Positions 45,601-60,600 of a stretch of 64,000 bases of DNA are shown here, piece by piece (position 1 is the stretch's first letter; each line of letters starts with the position of its first letter). Source of the DNA: Schistosoma mansoni (Eukaryota > Platyhelminthes > Trematoda > Strigeidida > Schistosomatidae); assembly GCF_000237925.1 (NCBI RefSeq), contig NC_031500.1:10007753-10071752 (forward strand), read 5' to 3'. A model generated the notes under the pieces. It ran no database searches, had not been told where the DNA came from, and saw only the letters and a list, made by a program, of their open reading frames with translations. The translations under genes were made by a program, and so were the position numbers.

Positions 45601-48600
45601 NNNNNNNNNNNNNNNNNNNNNNNNNNNNNNNNNNNNNNNNNNNNNNNNNNNNNNNNNNNNNNNNNNNNNNNNNNNNNNNNNNNNNCCACGACCTCGCCTC
45701 GCGAGGTTTGAACCCAGGACCTACCAGGTGGTGGATGCGCACTGCTGAGGAGTCCCACAATAGGACGAAAAGGCCGTCCAGTGCTTCCAGGTTTTCCCAG
45801 GTGGTCTAGCTTCAATCGACTCACGTTTTCAACTATGAAAATACTAAATCTCCACAAAAAACCCTTCTGGTTTTTTTGTATTACTTTTCCAGATGTTAGA
45901 GATTTCTAATAGACTTTAGATTGTCATATTTTAAACGGTAATAATTTTTTAAAGATATGGAATTTAGATTAATAATTCAGACTTCCTCCCCGCCCCGCCC
46001 CCCCACCCCACCAACCACGATTCACTAGTAACCTATCAACAATAAAAACCTTCATTTTAGCTGGGCAACAAAATGTCTATTATCGAACCCATAAAAGTAC
46101 AGAATTTGGTTTGGCAATATCAATTCATATCAATGTTGTTGTCAGCCGTATTTATTTCAAACAGTGAAACTGATATGATTTTTTGAGAGGTATTTTTTGG
46201 TGAAGGATTTTCGACTGAAGCAGAACTTTTAAGATAACTGAAAACTTATGAGAATGTGACTTTCTGCCGTTTACATAATACAAGACATTCATCGAAATCC
46301 AAATGCTTTTTGTATAAAATATATATGTACAGTGAATGGCCACCCTTCAGAGATCAACTACTTTTCAAGCGACACGAAGGTTTGTTTCAAAGTAAATTCT
46401 TTATCCATAGGTCTGGACAGCCTCTTTGTAGTGATTGTGAATCCTACGTATTTGTTCAGTTGATAGAAGGCTTTTACGCTGTATCTAGATGGTTAGTGAG
46501 TCATAGTCATGAGTTGTTGCGTATCAGTTGTGAGGAAAACCGTAGCTTTCGTCGTTTGACAGCTCATCAGAGAAACATAATTCGTCCTTTATTGATTTCC
46601 GGAGCTTCAACTTTTATTGTCATCCATTTTGTGTATGAAAATTGTAAAAAGAAAATAATCGCTCAAGACGTTTTCGATGTGCAACAAAGTCTATTTGCAC
46701 GTTCGAAACTTCTAGGTCAGTCTAACCTTAATTATTATTTCTACCGAGTTGTTGGTTATGAAACAGAATATCGATTTCTATAACTTTGTACCTAAGCTAA
46801 CTAATGACACACCAATCAGTACTAGTAGCCTCGAGTCAATTCGAAAACCTTTTTGGTCCTCAATATAGTTGCTTCACTCATTGTCCTACCCGTTCAATCC
46901 AGAACACAATAATCAGCCTCCACTATATGAATATTATGTATTCAAACATATATGGTTTATATACAAACAGACTAGGCCGTATCACACCGTAAAATGGAAA
47001 ATAGCAATTATACTTGAATAAGTCAAAGGTCGTTGTGAGTTGTGTTGTCTAGCTTATTGACTTAAAACATCAAAATATGTGATGATTATTTTGTAAAAAT
47101 AATCTCAAAACAATAATTATGAATAACATTCAATTAACAAAGATGGATAGTGGCAAACAGTGGAATCCAGGACGCTCGTTTCGTCCTGGATTCCACTGTT
47201 TGCCCTTATCCATCTTTGCTTATAAAGCTTGTGACTTAAGACAATATCAGGGCAGCCAGCACAGGATGCACATATGCCAACAAGAGACTGATCAATTGGA
47301 GTCCTAAACAACAATGGGAAGATACAAACAAATAATACTAAGTGAATTAACATCCAATTTAGATTGAAACACATTTAACGCACAGACAGTAATTAGGCAA
47401 TCAATTTAGATTTCGTTACCTAGGTGAGCTCTACGCTGATCTGCGTACTGTATGTTTCCAGCACGAACCTTATTCGTCTTATGAAAAACCATCACACTGT
47501 GTCACCCAAATGTTCACTTCTCAAGTTTATTGCTGTTATCCACAGGTGAAGTGATTTCGATTCACTAGTTGAAACCAAATATCTGTGTATTAAAGAGTTC
47601 CATTCAATCCCCTATTCTTTCATAGTTCTAATAATCCCTCTGTTTTGTTTTACAATTCATGTGTGCCAATTATTATCGCCATCGTAATCTTCTTCTTCTT
47701 CATAAATCAGACAACCGACTTTCACACTTTTTCTATTGGTTAACATTGGTTTACCATCATTAAATTATTACACAACTCCTGTTAAATACTTGAAACCTTC
47801 AAAATTACTTGGTTTTAATGATGTAATACTTCTAATGTGTTTTTAATACTTAAAAACATGCTTACTAGTTTCAATTAATTTACGGAAAAAGATATGAAAC
47901 ATTTTGATAATTATGGTCATATGATCAAACTATACAACACCACATTTTGCATAGACATCAACAATGTTTGATAACCCATGATACGTTTATTTAATAACTC
48001 AACAGCTCTATAGTTCATTACAAACTACGAATGATATGATCAAATACGATTGTACAGTTTAAGAAAACGACATTGTGGAAAATAACATTTTCTTCAGTGA
48101 AATGTTGATATTCCTCTTAGTATTCAATTGTTGTTCATTCTTCTCATGGCCCCCAAATGCCCTGGTACGGCCGAGAGTGGGGAGGGGCCACTCTCCCTCT
48201 CGAAGTGCTCTCACATAACCACGCGTATATAGCCTCTGTCATGGAAGTCCTACTCACTGCCTTCTCGTGGCGAGGGTGTTGTTTACGAAAGTGAGAGGAC
48301 GAAAAGCGAATATCCGGCGCTTTAACCGGCTTGGTGGACACGGAGAGTCCACCTAGGGGAGTTGGAAAACCCTGATTCCAAACCAATGGTGCACATGGGC
48401 TCCAGTATCCTGAGGGAACAAATGGCGTATGAACCAATCGTCGGTCACCGGCTACTATGGGACTGAATCTCCTCACGATGCTCCACTGCCTTGTGGGTTA
48501 GACCTTTACGTCAAAGGCTCGGGGTGTGGCCCCCTAAGAAAACCAACTGTTTCAGTTTGGGCACCCGGGCAGTATCACAGCCCACACGCAAATAAATGGA

Positions 48601-51600
48601 ATGACGATTTCTACTGACAATACTATTTACGCTCCTACTATTCACGCATTCTTCTCATGTCTGTCTCCATTTCTCGGCATAATGTGTTCTTTGGTCTTCA
48701 TTTCCTCCTTTGGTCTTGAGGATTCCATGTGGGGGCTTGTCTTGTGATGCAGTTGGTTGCTTCCCTCAATCTATGTCCTATCCACTTCCAATAGTGTTGT
48801 ATACAATACATTCATTAAAAGTTTAAAATCACTAAATCGTAACTAATCAAAATTCAATCTTGAATAGCAACAAAATAGAAAAACACCAACAAAAAACCTT
48901 TTCCAATGATTAAATCAATAAATAACTCTGCATGAAATTACATAATCACATGATAGAACCTTTTTGAATGTCATCCATTAAAACAATAAATCTAACATGA
49001 TGTTTTAATTGGTTTCTATTTATTGACTAATTTAATCAAATAATTATTGGTTATATAATAATTAATTTTTAAATATGTAAATGTCACTTTGAAAAGATGT
49101 TCCTTGACAGTAACAGCAAAAACCCTGGTGAAACAAGTAGACCAATATGCAGATTGGAATTGACCTTCAGGGATGTAAAATCAATCAATCAGTCAGTATT
49201 TTCTTCAAATTTATTATTTAGGGAAGAAGTTTTATGGAATATGAAACCTTTTTTTGTTTTTACAAAATACAAGGTTAAGTAACATGTCATTGTTTTATAA
49301 AAAGATCCCTTAGTTTTTCTTAGAAGAAAATGTCAAATGGACAATGATTTTCGCAATTATATCAGAAAGGGGTTTTGTGAGTATTCTAGTAATTTAATAA
49401 TTGAATTTATGAGTTAATTAAAGCTAGACTACTATGGAAAACCTGGAAGTACTGGACGGTCGTTTCGTGCTAGTGTGAAACTCCTCAACAGTGCGCATCC
49501 ACAATCCCACTCGCAGGACTCAGACCCAGGACCTATCAGTTTTGCGTGCGAACGCTTAAGCTCTAAACCACTGAGCCGGGCGGCATCTAATGGTGTTAAT
49601 GTCTAACTTCATCCAATCAACGAAATCGAGCCACTGTCCACCATTGTAAATTACAGGAAGTAGGTTAGCTGTTAGTAGAAGAAAAGGAAACCTGTTTTAA
49701 TTTTATAGGTTCTTAAAAAGCAAAGTGATTTGTCAATACTTTTGAGAATAAAACTTGTCAAGAATTATTTTTGCATAATTTCTGATATTATACTTGGGAC
49801 TAGGTTAGTTCTATGGAGAAAATCAGCTGATTCATATATATAGGTTAAAATGTGAGGTAACTAGGAGGAAACTGTGGATCTAGATTTCGTGTTATTTAAT
49901 GTTCATTAGCAAGACCTATTTCAAAACTGATGGAACTTATCCTCCCTATGACATCTCCATCAAAAGTTTAAAAACATCAAGGAAAGTGCTGAGATCTGAA
50001 TTAGGCTCTACTGACCGATATTCATCGAGTTTTTCACCTTTGAATGGTCTCACCAAATCTTTTACTCTTTGAAGTTTACGTTCCATTAGTGTCTTCTCTC
50101 GTGATTTTTGCTGTAAAACTCTACTGTTAGAGGCACTTATGTAAAGAATGAGAAAAAATTGAATGATCTGTACTAGAGCTATTTCTTCTTCCTCCAATGT
50201 TCCTTCTTTAAAAGAGTTCACCAAGAAGAAATACCTTATCAAAGAGTGCCAACCAGAATGAAACCTAGTTTCAAACCAGGTCCCTATAATTTGTTATCAC
50301 AAAACAAAGAACATCACGGTGTTAAAGCACTTAGACAAATGATTGCATTGTAATGTGATAAACAGAATTTGATTAGTGTGAAGAACAGGACAATCAAAAC
50401 ATTGCTTACCATTCAATTATCAATAATTGTTGACAGATCACTAACCACCGCATACATTACAAGATAGGGTTTTATTAAAAACCATTCATTATAAATTCTA
50501 CATTTTATTTTATATTTTAAAGCTGTTCTGCTGATGGATGGTTGTACACAGATCCTAGAATTCGATCAATTTGTGTTACTTTGTAAGTTATAGTGATTTC
50601 TTTTTGAGCTAACTTATTCATACTTTAATTTTCCAGTGTATAGGATAGGTATATTAACCTGCTTATCTGTTAATTCTTAATGGTTTTTAATTTCTCGTTA
50701 TAGAAATTTAGGTCTGGAATTGATCAGTTTCCACTGACATATGTATACCTTGAAAGGATCACCTCTATTATAGCCTTTTGTTATAAATTTTAATATCTGT
50801 GAATTGCTGTTAACATTAGAATTCAGGATGAGCATTTCGTTGCATTTGGAACTCATCATTTGTATGTATTAATGTTCACATAGAAATGTAAATTCAACAA
50901 TATCGCTTCAAACACTAACCCGTTACTCACTAAGCTTTTAAGTCTAAATATCCACTAAATATTTTAGTGAGTTCGAGTTTCTGTATGAATATTAACACTG
51001 GGATTCGGGTAAATCCAGCTAACAAGTCTCAATTAGAATATAACATTTATTGATCAGTTAAATTTTGAGATCACGAACTGATCGATGTTAGGCTACCATT
51101 GAAAACCTGGAAGCACCGGATGGCCTTCTAGTCCTAGTATAGAACACCTCAGCCATGTCCATCCACAATATCAGGTGTGACATAGTTGACCACCGAAAAC
51201 AATGGAAGGTGATCGGTCAATATCGTGGAATGATTGATGGTAGACATTAACTCCGCTGGATAACGACTCAACCTCTTAGAGGTTAGACGTTCGCGTACGA
51301 GACCAGAGGTCTTCAGTTTGAGTCCCGCTCATGGGATCGTGGATGCGCACCCTTGAGGAGTCCCATACCAGGATGAATTAGCAGTCCGGTGCCTTCAGGT
51401 TTCCAATGGTAGTCTAACGCCGATCGGTTCATGATCTAAATAAAACTGAACAATCTCCATAACCCTATACTGATAAGTTCTTTGGTCTTCTTTTTCATAT
51501 TATCCCATTTTATTTGATGAAAGCAATGGGCCAATAACATAAGTTAAACGGTAATAAATTTTATTTTGCATTGGTCACCAGAAATTTGAAGTTAGGAGGA

Positions 51601-54600
51601 AAACTAATACTTTTTTCTATTCAGATGTTACAATCGATAAATTAATTGGTATGATTGATTGATTATAGTCCCACTGAATAGTTTGTCATTTATATCCCTA
51701 ATAAATTCAACTTTACTTCTAACCATGTGCTTTTTGTTATTTTTCATGGATGAACAAATTGGTTTTGAAGGTTGTTTTTGTCATAGAATAATATCAGTTG
51801 GAAAGTTACTGAAAACCAGGATTTGTTAAAGAGATCTTTCATTATGATATGAAAGTTTTAATTGGTATATATAGATGAACCAACTAGTAATCAAATCCAT
51901 GATCTTTAGACTACTCCAGTGAGGATATTAATTTAATAGTCTAAAAATTATACGTTCTCCCTGAGACTTGAAAATCATGGCTTCTATTACTGGTTAATTC
52001 ATGTGTTTATGCTATCAAGAACTAGATAACTATCCCGTCCTGGTATGTGACTCCTAAATAATATCACTACCAATTCCAGGAATTTTAAGTCCCACAGCTA
52101 ACGTATAACCATTAGAACCAGTGGGTCGGCGTTCAATGGAATAATTCCGACTTCAGTTAACAGTTAACCAGTGCTCCTTGGAATTTAATGATGTCTCAAG
52201 TGAGATCAAGTACTACTCACGAATTCAACTAATCTTCACAAAAACACTTGAGATAAGTTATATTTATTCAAAAATCCAATTAAATGAAAGAATAATGGAC
52301 TGGGAGTATTTTTTTAGTTATTAGTTTTCCGTTCATTTCAGATGGGCTGATTGGATACCTTTGTACCAAAGAAAATTTCAGTGCCCTGATATACCACCCG
52401 GTTATGTAGATAGCATTATCAGTAGTAGCAGTGTTAATAGCATCGGTAATATCGGTGAATCAAATCCTGATCTGAAACCTCTATTGGAACGTATGAATAT
52501 GCTTAGTAAACAACAACAAACTGCTGTATCATCATCATCATCATCGTCCTTTCCTACATTAACCACACCTAATCCATTATCTCAACTATCACGATATCAA
52601 TCAGAATGGAATATTTATAATGTAAAAAGAGTTAATCCAGAATATTGGGATGGTGATCTAGGATTAATGATTCCACCGAAATTAATTATTCCTTCTATAG
52701 AACAACAATTATATGGACCAAGAGATACTGTTAAACAACTATATGGTCGTAATTATCCAACTGATAAAGAATTTATAAAAGGAATTAAAAATGATCATCA
52801 ATGGTTACAATTTACACAATCACAAAATGATCTTTATCATCATATAACAATTAGTTCAATTGTCACATGTTCAATAATTGTACCGTTAATACTAGTAAGT
52901 TACTATTTTTTTTGCATCAATTCTAAGGTTATTTGCTGTCTTCAGTTATTATTGGAAACTATTGTGTACTATCTTAGTTTTTAAATGTTGGTTATATATT
53001 GACATATGTTCACTTTCATTTCATAACTAATAAGATATAAATTCAATTAGTATTGTTTGTTTGAATTTTCCCATTGACGTGTAGGACTGCAACTGATCAG
53101 TCTCTAATTGGCATATGTGCATACTGTGCGTATTGCCTCGATATAGTCTTAATTCACAAGCGTTATAAGTGAAGATGGATAGTGGCTAGCAGTGGAATCC
53201 AGGACAAGGCGCGTTTCGTCCTATTTGGGACCCGTCAGCTGGATGTACCTGCATCTCAGAGTTGATGTTCACTCTGAGACTCGAATCCAGTACCTTTCGC
53301 TTCAAACGCCATCGCGTTATCCACTCATTGCACAATCAAGTGGCCATCAGGACTCAGTAGCTGAGTGGATAATGTGATGGCGTTTGAAGCGAAAGTTGTT
53401 GGGTTCGAGTCACATAGTGAACATCAACTCTGAGATGCAGATAAATTCAGCTGACGAGTCCCAAACAGGACGAAACGCTCGTCCTGGATTCCACTGCTAA
53501 CCACTATTCATCTTTAATAAGATATAGTTGGTTAATATTATTTATTCAAAGTCAGTAATTAATTTAATAATATGAGTTTCGGGACATTCTTAGCTTGTTA
53601 GGTAGAACCATCTGAATTTTAGTGAGTGTTATTGTTCCTATGACGATTAAAAACAAACGATCATTATTGATAATTTAGTGGTGCAGTGAAGAACATATGT
53701 ATATCTTGGAGGTAAGAATAGTTTTCTATAGGCCTTTGGTTATTCACTTAATTAAAGTTTGATATTTGCCTTTTACTGAAACAATCTAAAAAAGAATCCA
53801 ATTTTGTATTTAATCTTTTTATGTTGTAGATTTGTTTCTCAGAAATCGCTTTCTACTTCTTTAACTGTTGTCAAATGTGTTTAACAAAAACTAATTCCAA
53901 ATTATGGGGTACTATGAAATTTATTGGTCAACTTTATCGTCTATTCAGTAAGTCTGCAATTTTTTTACCTTCCTCTCGCCCTCTCTCTCTCTCTCTACAC
54001 ACACACACACTAGGTATTTACCTGAATGAAGATGTATAATTTTACTGAAGTTTCTCTGCATCTCCAACTTTTATGTTGCTTAAATAAATATCCAATCAGT
54101 TGTTTAAGTTGAAGTGAATAGTGTATACAAATTCGCTTGACTCAAAGCTCAACAACAAATGGACATTAAAAAAACAACCGAATAACTGGTTACCTAAAAG
54201 ATGATACACCAACATGTTACCAAACTCCTTAATAGTAGAGTAAATATGATTAAAAGTAATTTAAAGCATAAATGTGTTTGTACGATATGGATTTTATAGA
54301 TTATTTATCAGTCATTCAAATATACTCAATGAAATTGAGTATTTGGTCACCCCCACCCAAAAAAAACAAGAAACATTCTCCGTTAACTATGTAAATCCAT
54401 CATCGATTTATATGTAATTTATATGTGAGTATTGAAAGTAAAGCCTCAAATATGTAAGTACTTCAAGAAAGGAAGAACAAGAAGGCAGCAACTAACAACA
54501 GCCGAGCAAGAATAGAGAAAGTCAAGGCACAAGCTGAATACGCAGTAGTAAACAAGCAATTGAAGAAAAGCATTAGATTTGACAAGCAGAGATATGTACA

Positions 54601-57600
54601 AAACCTAGCAACGACAGTAGAGAAAGCTTCAACAGAAGAAAATATAAAACAACTATGTGACACAACAAAGAACCTAGCAGGGAAAAAAGGTAAAGCGGAT
54701 ACAGAAGCAACTGCAAAAATGCTTCATGTTCTATTTCTGATGAATAACAAAGTCCTTCTACAAACATAAAGGAAAAAGAATGTATTCATTAAATCTTAAT
54801 GAATGGATTTAAAGTAAATCCAACATTTCATTCACCAATCGGGTCCAAGCTTTTTTTTCAAAGAAATATAATCAAACCTAGTTTGTTTAATTATGCGCTG
54901 TATTTAATGAAATACGTTTGAATGAAATTAGTGTAGTTTATTTCAGATATCTTTTATTGATTGATTATTTTTATATGTTGACTTTGTAGATGGTTATCAG
55001 CCTGATGATATGATCTTTAACACTGATTAGAATGAGTTTATAGATATCAATACAATGGTTGGACTTAATAGTTTCAAATAAATTGAGTATTGGGTAGATA
55101 TCAGAAGGGGGTTTTGTGGAGATTTTAGTAATTTTAAATAGTTGAGATCATGAGTCAATTGAAGCTAGAACACCATGGAAAACCTGGAAGTACTGGATGG
55201 CCGTTTCGGGCTAGTGTGAAACTCCTCAGCAGTGCGCATCCACGATTCCACTCGCCCGACTCGGACCCAGAACCTTCGGTCTCGCGCGCGAACGCTTAAC
55301 ATCTAGACCACTGAGCTGGCATCCAACGCTGTTAATGTCTAACGTCAGCCAATCTAGTGTAAAACATAGGTGTAGAGAAAGACAGTATAACCAAGACAAG
55401 GACGTATTTTTGGGTGTATATTTGTACAGTCGAATGAATTCCGAGACATTCAGTACTAAAAGTTCCTATTACAGTTAACTCTAACAGGCAAAATAGAAGT
55501 GATAGACAAATAAATGCTTGAAGACGGCAAACATGTAAGTCTACTCAACGTGCATGTTCACTACCTAGTCACTAGAGCTGCACAGANNNNNNNNNNNNNN
55601 NNNNNNNNNNNNNNNNNNNNNNNNNNNNNNNNNNNNNNNNNNNNNNNNNNNNNNNNNNNNNNNNNNNNNNNNNNNNNNNNNNNNNNNNNNNNNNNNNNNN
55701 NNNNNNNNNNNNNNNNNNNNNNNNNNNNNNNNNNNNNNNNNNNNNNNNNNNNNNNNNNNNNNNNNNNNNNNNNNNNNNNNNNNNNNATAAAAATATATTT
55801 ATTATTAATTGGTCAGAATTTTGTGGAAAAAGAAAGGTTCAACACCAAAACGCTCTTGTTTGAACGTAGATTGAAAATGAGAGACATTTTTGAAGTCTGA
55901 AATGTTCAATAGTAACTAGTTCGATTATATAAGTTTAGCGTTTACTGAAATCTTTAAGATAAGATTAATTTCTTTAAACTGACTGTCATGTCTTAATGAT
56001 CAGTGACATAATGTATGCCACTTAGTCATAGATTTTTTCTTCAATTAAGTATAAATATATAATTTATTCAAGTTAACTCATTTATGTAAATTTCACTTAG
56101 GAGAGGGGACAGATTTATTTTAATAGTTGAGTTCATGAGTTAATTAAAGCTAGACCACAATGGAATACCTGGAATAACTAGTATGGTACTCCTCAACAGT
56201 GAGCATCCACGATTCCACTCGAAGGACTCGGAACCCGAACCTTCGATCCTACTCGCGAACGCTTAACCTCTAGACCACTTAGCCGACATCTAATGGTGTT
56301 AATTTCTAACTTCAACCAATTTTAGTTTTGCACAATTCTAAAATGATTTCATGTTTCCTCGTAAAATTGTTTTTGTTTTTTTTGTTTTCTCTCTTAACAC
56401 CAGTTACTTACATTTTCGGTCTTCTTACAACAATGCTTTTAGTCTGGTTAATTAAAGTTTCTGTTGGACGTCTTCGACCAGATTTCATTCAAATATGTCG
56501 TCCAACTGAAAATGCATGTCCTCAATGGTATAGAATAATACAAAAAACACGTCAATCTACAGATGAACGCAGTGCAATTGAATCAGATCCACGATTGTTA
56601 GATTTAATTGTTGCACAATTAGCTAAACAAGGTAAATATTTAGTTACAGTAGCTACAACACCTTCTCCGGAATCATCAACTAGTCACCTATCAGATGGAT
56701 TATTTACAAATGCAGATTGTATGGAGAATAATATTTTAAAACTTAAAGACGCTAGGTGAGTGTATGAAATACTTAAAAATGGTATAAAACAAAATAAAGT
56801 ACTAATTTCTACTAAACTTAATTGATAGTGCAATATAAGACATTATTTTCATCCTACTGATATTGATATTGATATGACTTAAACTCAGTACCTACTACTT
56901 TAAACATACAACGCGTTATCCACGGAGCAACTGAGCTTAGATAGCCACTCATTTGATCAATCAATATGAAGATATTAGTTAGGTGATCAATAGTTCCTTG
57001 TTGTTGAGATTCAAACGACATTGGTCAATTGTAGTTCTTATCATCAACCACAATATGAATACAAACCTTTACAAGTAACGTTCATTAAGCAGTGATAAAT
57101 GAAGAACCTTTTTTTGTTTAAAATGTTAATGATGTATCAATATTTTGTTTCGAATGATCTTAATGTTTTAATTGTATTATTCAATATTAAATGCAGAACG
57201 TCATTTCCTTCACTGGGAGCAGCTGTTTCAATGTATGCAGCAATTTTTGTGACAGTAAGTCAATCATTATAAATAATCAATTTTGTTGGGTTGCTTTAAG
57301 ACATGGGAATACTTGACCCTGCTTAATAAATCAATACTTAAATGATAACATTTCAAAGGTTAATGTCGGTAAAATAAATTTGCGTAGTTGATTATGTCAT
57401 AAACAGCGTAGAATCTGATACAGATATGTGTACATCGATTGAAGTTGTAGCGTCCAGTGAACATAGTACCAGAACAGTAAAACTGGTGACAATTATAGTT
57501 TTAATGGAGTTTCGTTCTTGAAATTTGTGTTGATAGTGTTGTTCAGAAACAAAAAAGGCCTATGATTAGACCATCCAAATCAGGGAACACAACTTTACCA

Positions 57601-60600
57601 AATTCATACACTTGAGCTATCTCAATCGCCTCAACAATAACAGTAGTAATAGTAGAAAGCATTAGATAGAAACAATAATAATTCGTAAATAAACAACGAA
57701 CTCATTGGATAAAATGTATAACATGATTTATAAGAAATCGAGATATAAAGAAAGATAAAGCATGAATGCGTTCGCATCAGCGTAACTGATTTTGGACTAT
57801 CCCACCCTGAATCACCAACTACTGATTATAACTACTGAATGGACCCTTACTTAAAACGGGTTAGTCCAATAATCAGTGTCTTCATGTACTGATATAACAT
57901 TTTCATTTATCACAGCCTAGCTTAGTTCCAACTTGGTTGTACACTAAAAAACACTGTTCGTAGAAACAGGAAGTGTTTAGACATATTTGTCACATTTTTC
58001 AACCACCTCATCCGTCGAAATTCCATTACATCACCAACTGTTTTTCCACATTTGCCTAACATTAACGCCAAATCTCAGAGTTTCTCATTTACTAAACAAA
58101 TACAGTTAATGAAGTTGTTTTATATAAAATTAAAAAACCTCACGCCAATTCTCATATATTAGTTGAATGGAGATTCTCATACACCAGAAAAAATTAATCA
58201 GGACAACAGAGTTCATTCTATCCTACCACACTTTAGAGAATGGTAAACTTGTTGATAAGTCGTTGGAAATAGATAGAAAAGAAAACCCCTAGACTTATAA
58301 TTTATAATATTTGGCATTATTAGCTACAACCTTCGGGGAGATGATATTCGATATGAGTTGAACCACTTAGTTCAATGGCTACGCCCCAATTATATTCAAG
58401 TTGTTTTCATTAATAATAATGAAGAAACTCATACTTTTTGACTGAAAAATAAAGATATATACCACTGTATATGTAAACTTGATTTCTCATCCTCTCGAAC
58501 GTTTATAGTCGCTTCTTTTTGTAATAGGGATGTTGAAAGTATTAAAGAGTACGAATTAATCGCTTTGATAACTGATTGTTATTTTTTGCATTATTTGTTA
58601 TTGTTTTCTCTAGGTGTATATTACTTCATTATTGAAAAATTTTCGAGATGCCTGTCTTTGCATTCCATTCTTATCATTGCTTGGTGTTAGTTTAGTTGCT
58701 CTAATACTTGGTGTCAATAGAGTGATTTACAGAAATAATTGGTTTGAAGATATTTTAGCTGGTTGGATTATCGGTATTTGTATAGCTATATACGTTGTAA
58801 GTAAAACTAATTGTTAATAATTCTCTGCATTTAAATAAACTGAAGATAAAGGCTTTTGGAGATGCAAAATCAAATGTTTTAGATTCGGTTCTCGCGTGTG
58901 GGGTCTGTATGAGTACTTTTAAGGAGACCCACAATATGATAAACCGGCGATCCAATGCTTATAAGTTTTCAATGGTTATCATGATTTGAGCAATTTAAAT
59001 AAGCTACTTAAATACATTGCAAGTAGTTAATGTAAAAATGTTTTATGATCACATCTACATCTATCCACGTGAAGTAGAAATTGATAATATTACCCAGAAT
59101 GATATCTAAACTACAAGAAAAAGAACACCTTAGACGTCAATCTTATCTGAAATTCTCTCCCATAATCTCAAATATCAAAGGGCACATATGTCACAGTTGT
59201 CAATTTCTCAGGAGGAAAGTGCATTAATGTACAACTTCATAATCAACTGTAGAATGGTATGTAAAAATGAAATATTCTACCTTATTCCAACCATATTAAT
59301 CCCTAAATCAAACCTGTCTAATCGGAAGAGATTGAAAGATAGAAAGAATAGGCTGATCTGTTAGATTCATGTTGCCAAAAGAAGTTAATCTAACAGAAAA
59401 ATCACTTGTTGGATCAATGAAATATGGATATTCGTTTGGTTGAAGACGTTTGTGGAGATTGATTTTATGTAAAGGTGTTTGTTATCATAGATTGATATCA
59501 GTCACCATTACCATTTGAAAATTATTGATGACTAAAGGTTATTTTTTTCTCTAACATGAGACACCTCAGCAGTAGTGAGACTGAGTGTGTTATTTTTATA
59601 CTACTGAGTTGGAAGGCAATTTTCCATATAACCAACTTTCAATCGTCAATACGGAACAACGATTATGCAATACTATTAACAATGACTTACTACTCCCTGC
59701 AGAGGTGACTCCTAACTCCAACTTCCAATATTGATGTATTCGGAATTGTAACCTTTACTACTTAAGATGCGAGAGTGGTTTATATCTTTTAATTGCTCTT
59801 ATATAGTAAACAGAGATTATGTAAGTCTTAGCGGTTGTTATTCGTATTACTTACTCTCGTACTTTGATAACAGCTCTAATTTTATACCTTTGTACTTCTG
59901 TGTATTTTTAGTGTTTCAAAGTTTTATACAATCGTGACAAATTGAATGATTTGACAAATTATGATTTAAATCGTCGTTTGCATAGAATTCAGAATTTAAT
60001 TCAAACTCATCATGATTATAAACAGTCTGAGGTAAGATTAGTTATATACATAGATAAGTATTTCATAGTAAGTTATTACACAGTGGTAGGAATATGTTTC
60101 CATTAGTTACACGGAGAAATTTTCATATTTGTAGGAGAGCAAACCTGATAGCTTTCACTTTCATTAGCCAATGAAAGACTGAAAAATCCATATCTTATAT
60201 TCAACTACATTCTAAATGACTTTAACTATATTTTGACTGGAAGATCTTTGTGAAGATTAGTGTAATTTATAAGTACAATGGTAAACCAGAGAGCGGTAGG
60301 TAACTGTTCTGGGTAAGACTATAATTTATGGACGACCTTTGAACGACGCTAAACTGACATTGAGAGTGCCCATAAAATAACTAAGACCAAATGAAGATTA
60401 TAAACCAGTGTAAGAAATTAGAATTATGATTCGCAGTTGATGGTAAGGGTTAGGAATTAAATTTAAAGTTTTCATTACGGGCGGACATCAGTTATAATGC
60501 CAAAATAGTAATTTGCCAAATGGATGAGTGAAATTCGCGCCAAAATCCGAAACCTGTTATCTTATTCCTTCCATAAATTACAGTCTCGCCCTTTTCTGTC

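Larger units (their letters stand above)
53948..56403 (+). other. PLPPR intron with SINEs, LINE piece and a gap
   Basis: Contains a CT/CA simple repeat near 53980-54010, an RTE fragment at 54462-54712, SINE B at 55103-55360 and 56105-56325, and a 200-N gap at 55587-55786. Confidence 0.7.

Noticed and set aside
58755-58955. Minus-strand ORF over PLPPR exon 8
   Set aside because: Shadow of the exon and the adjacent SINE remnant.
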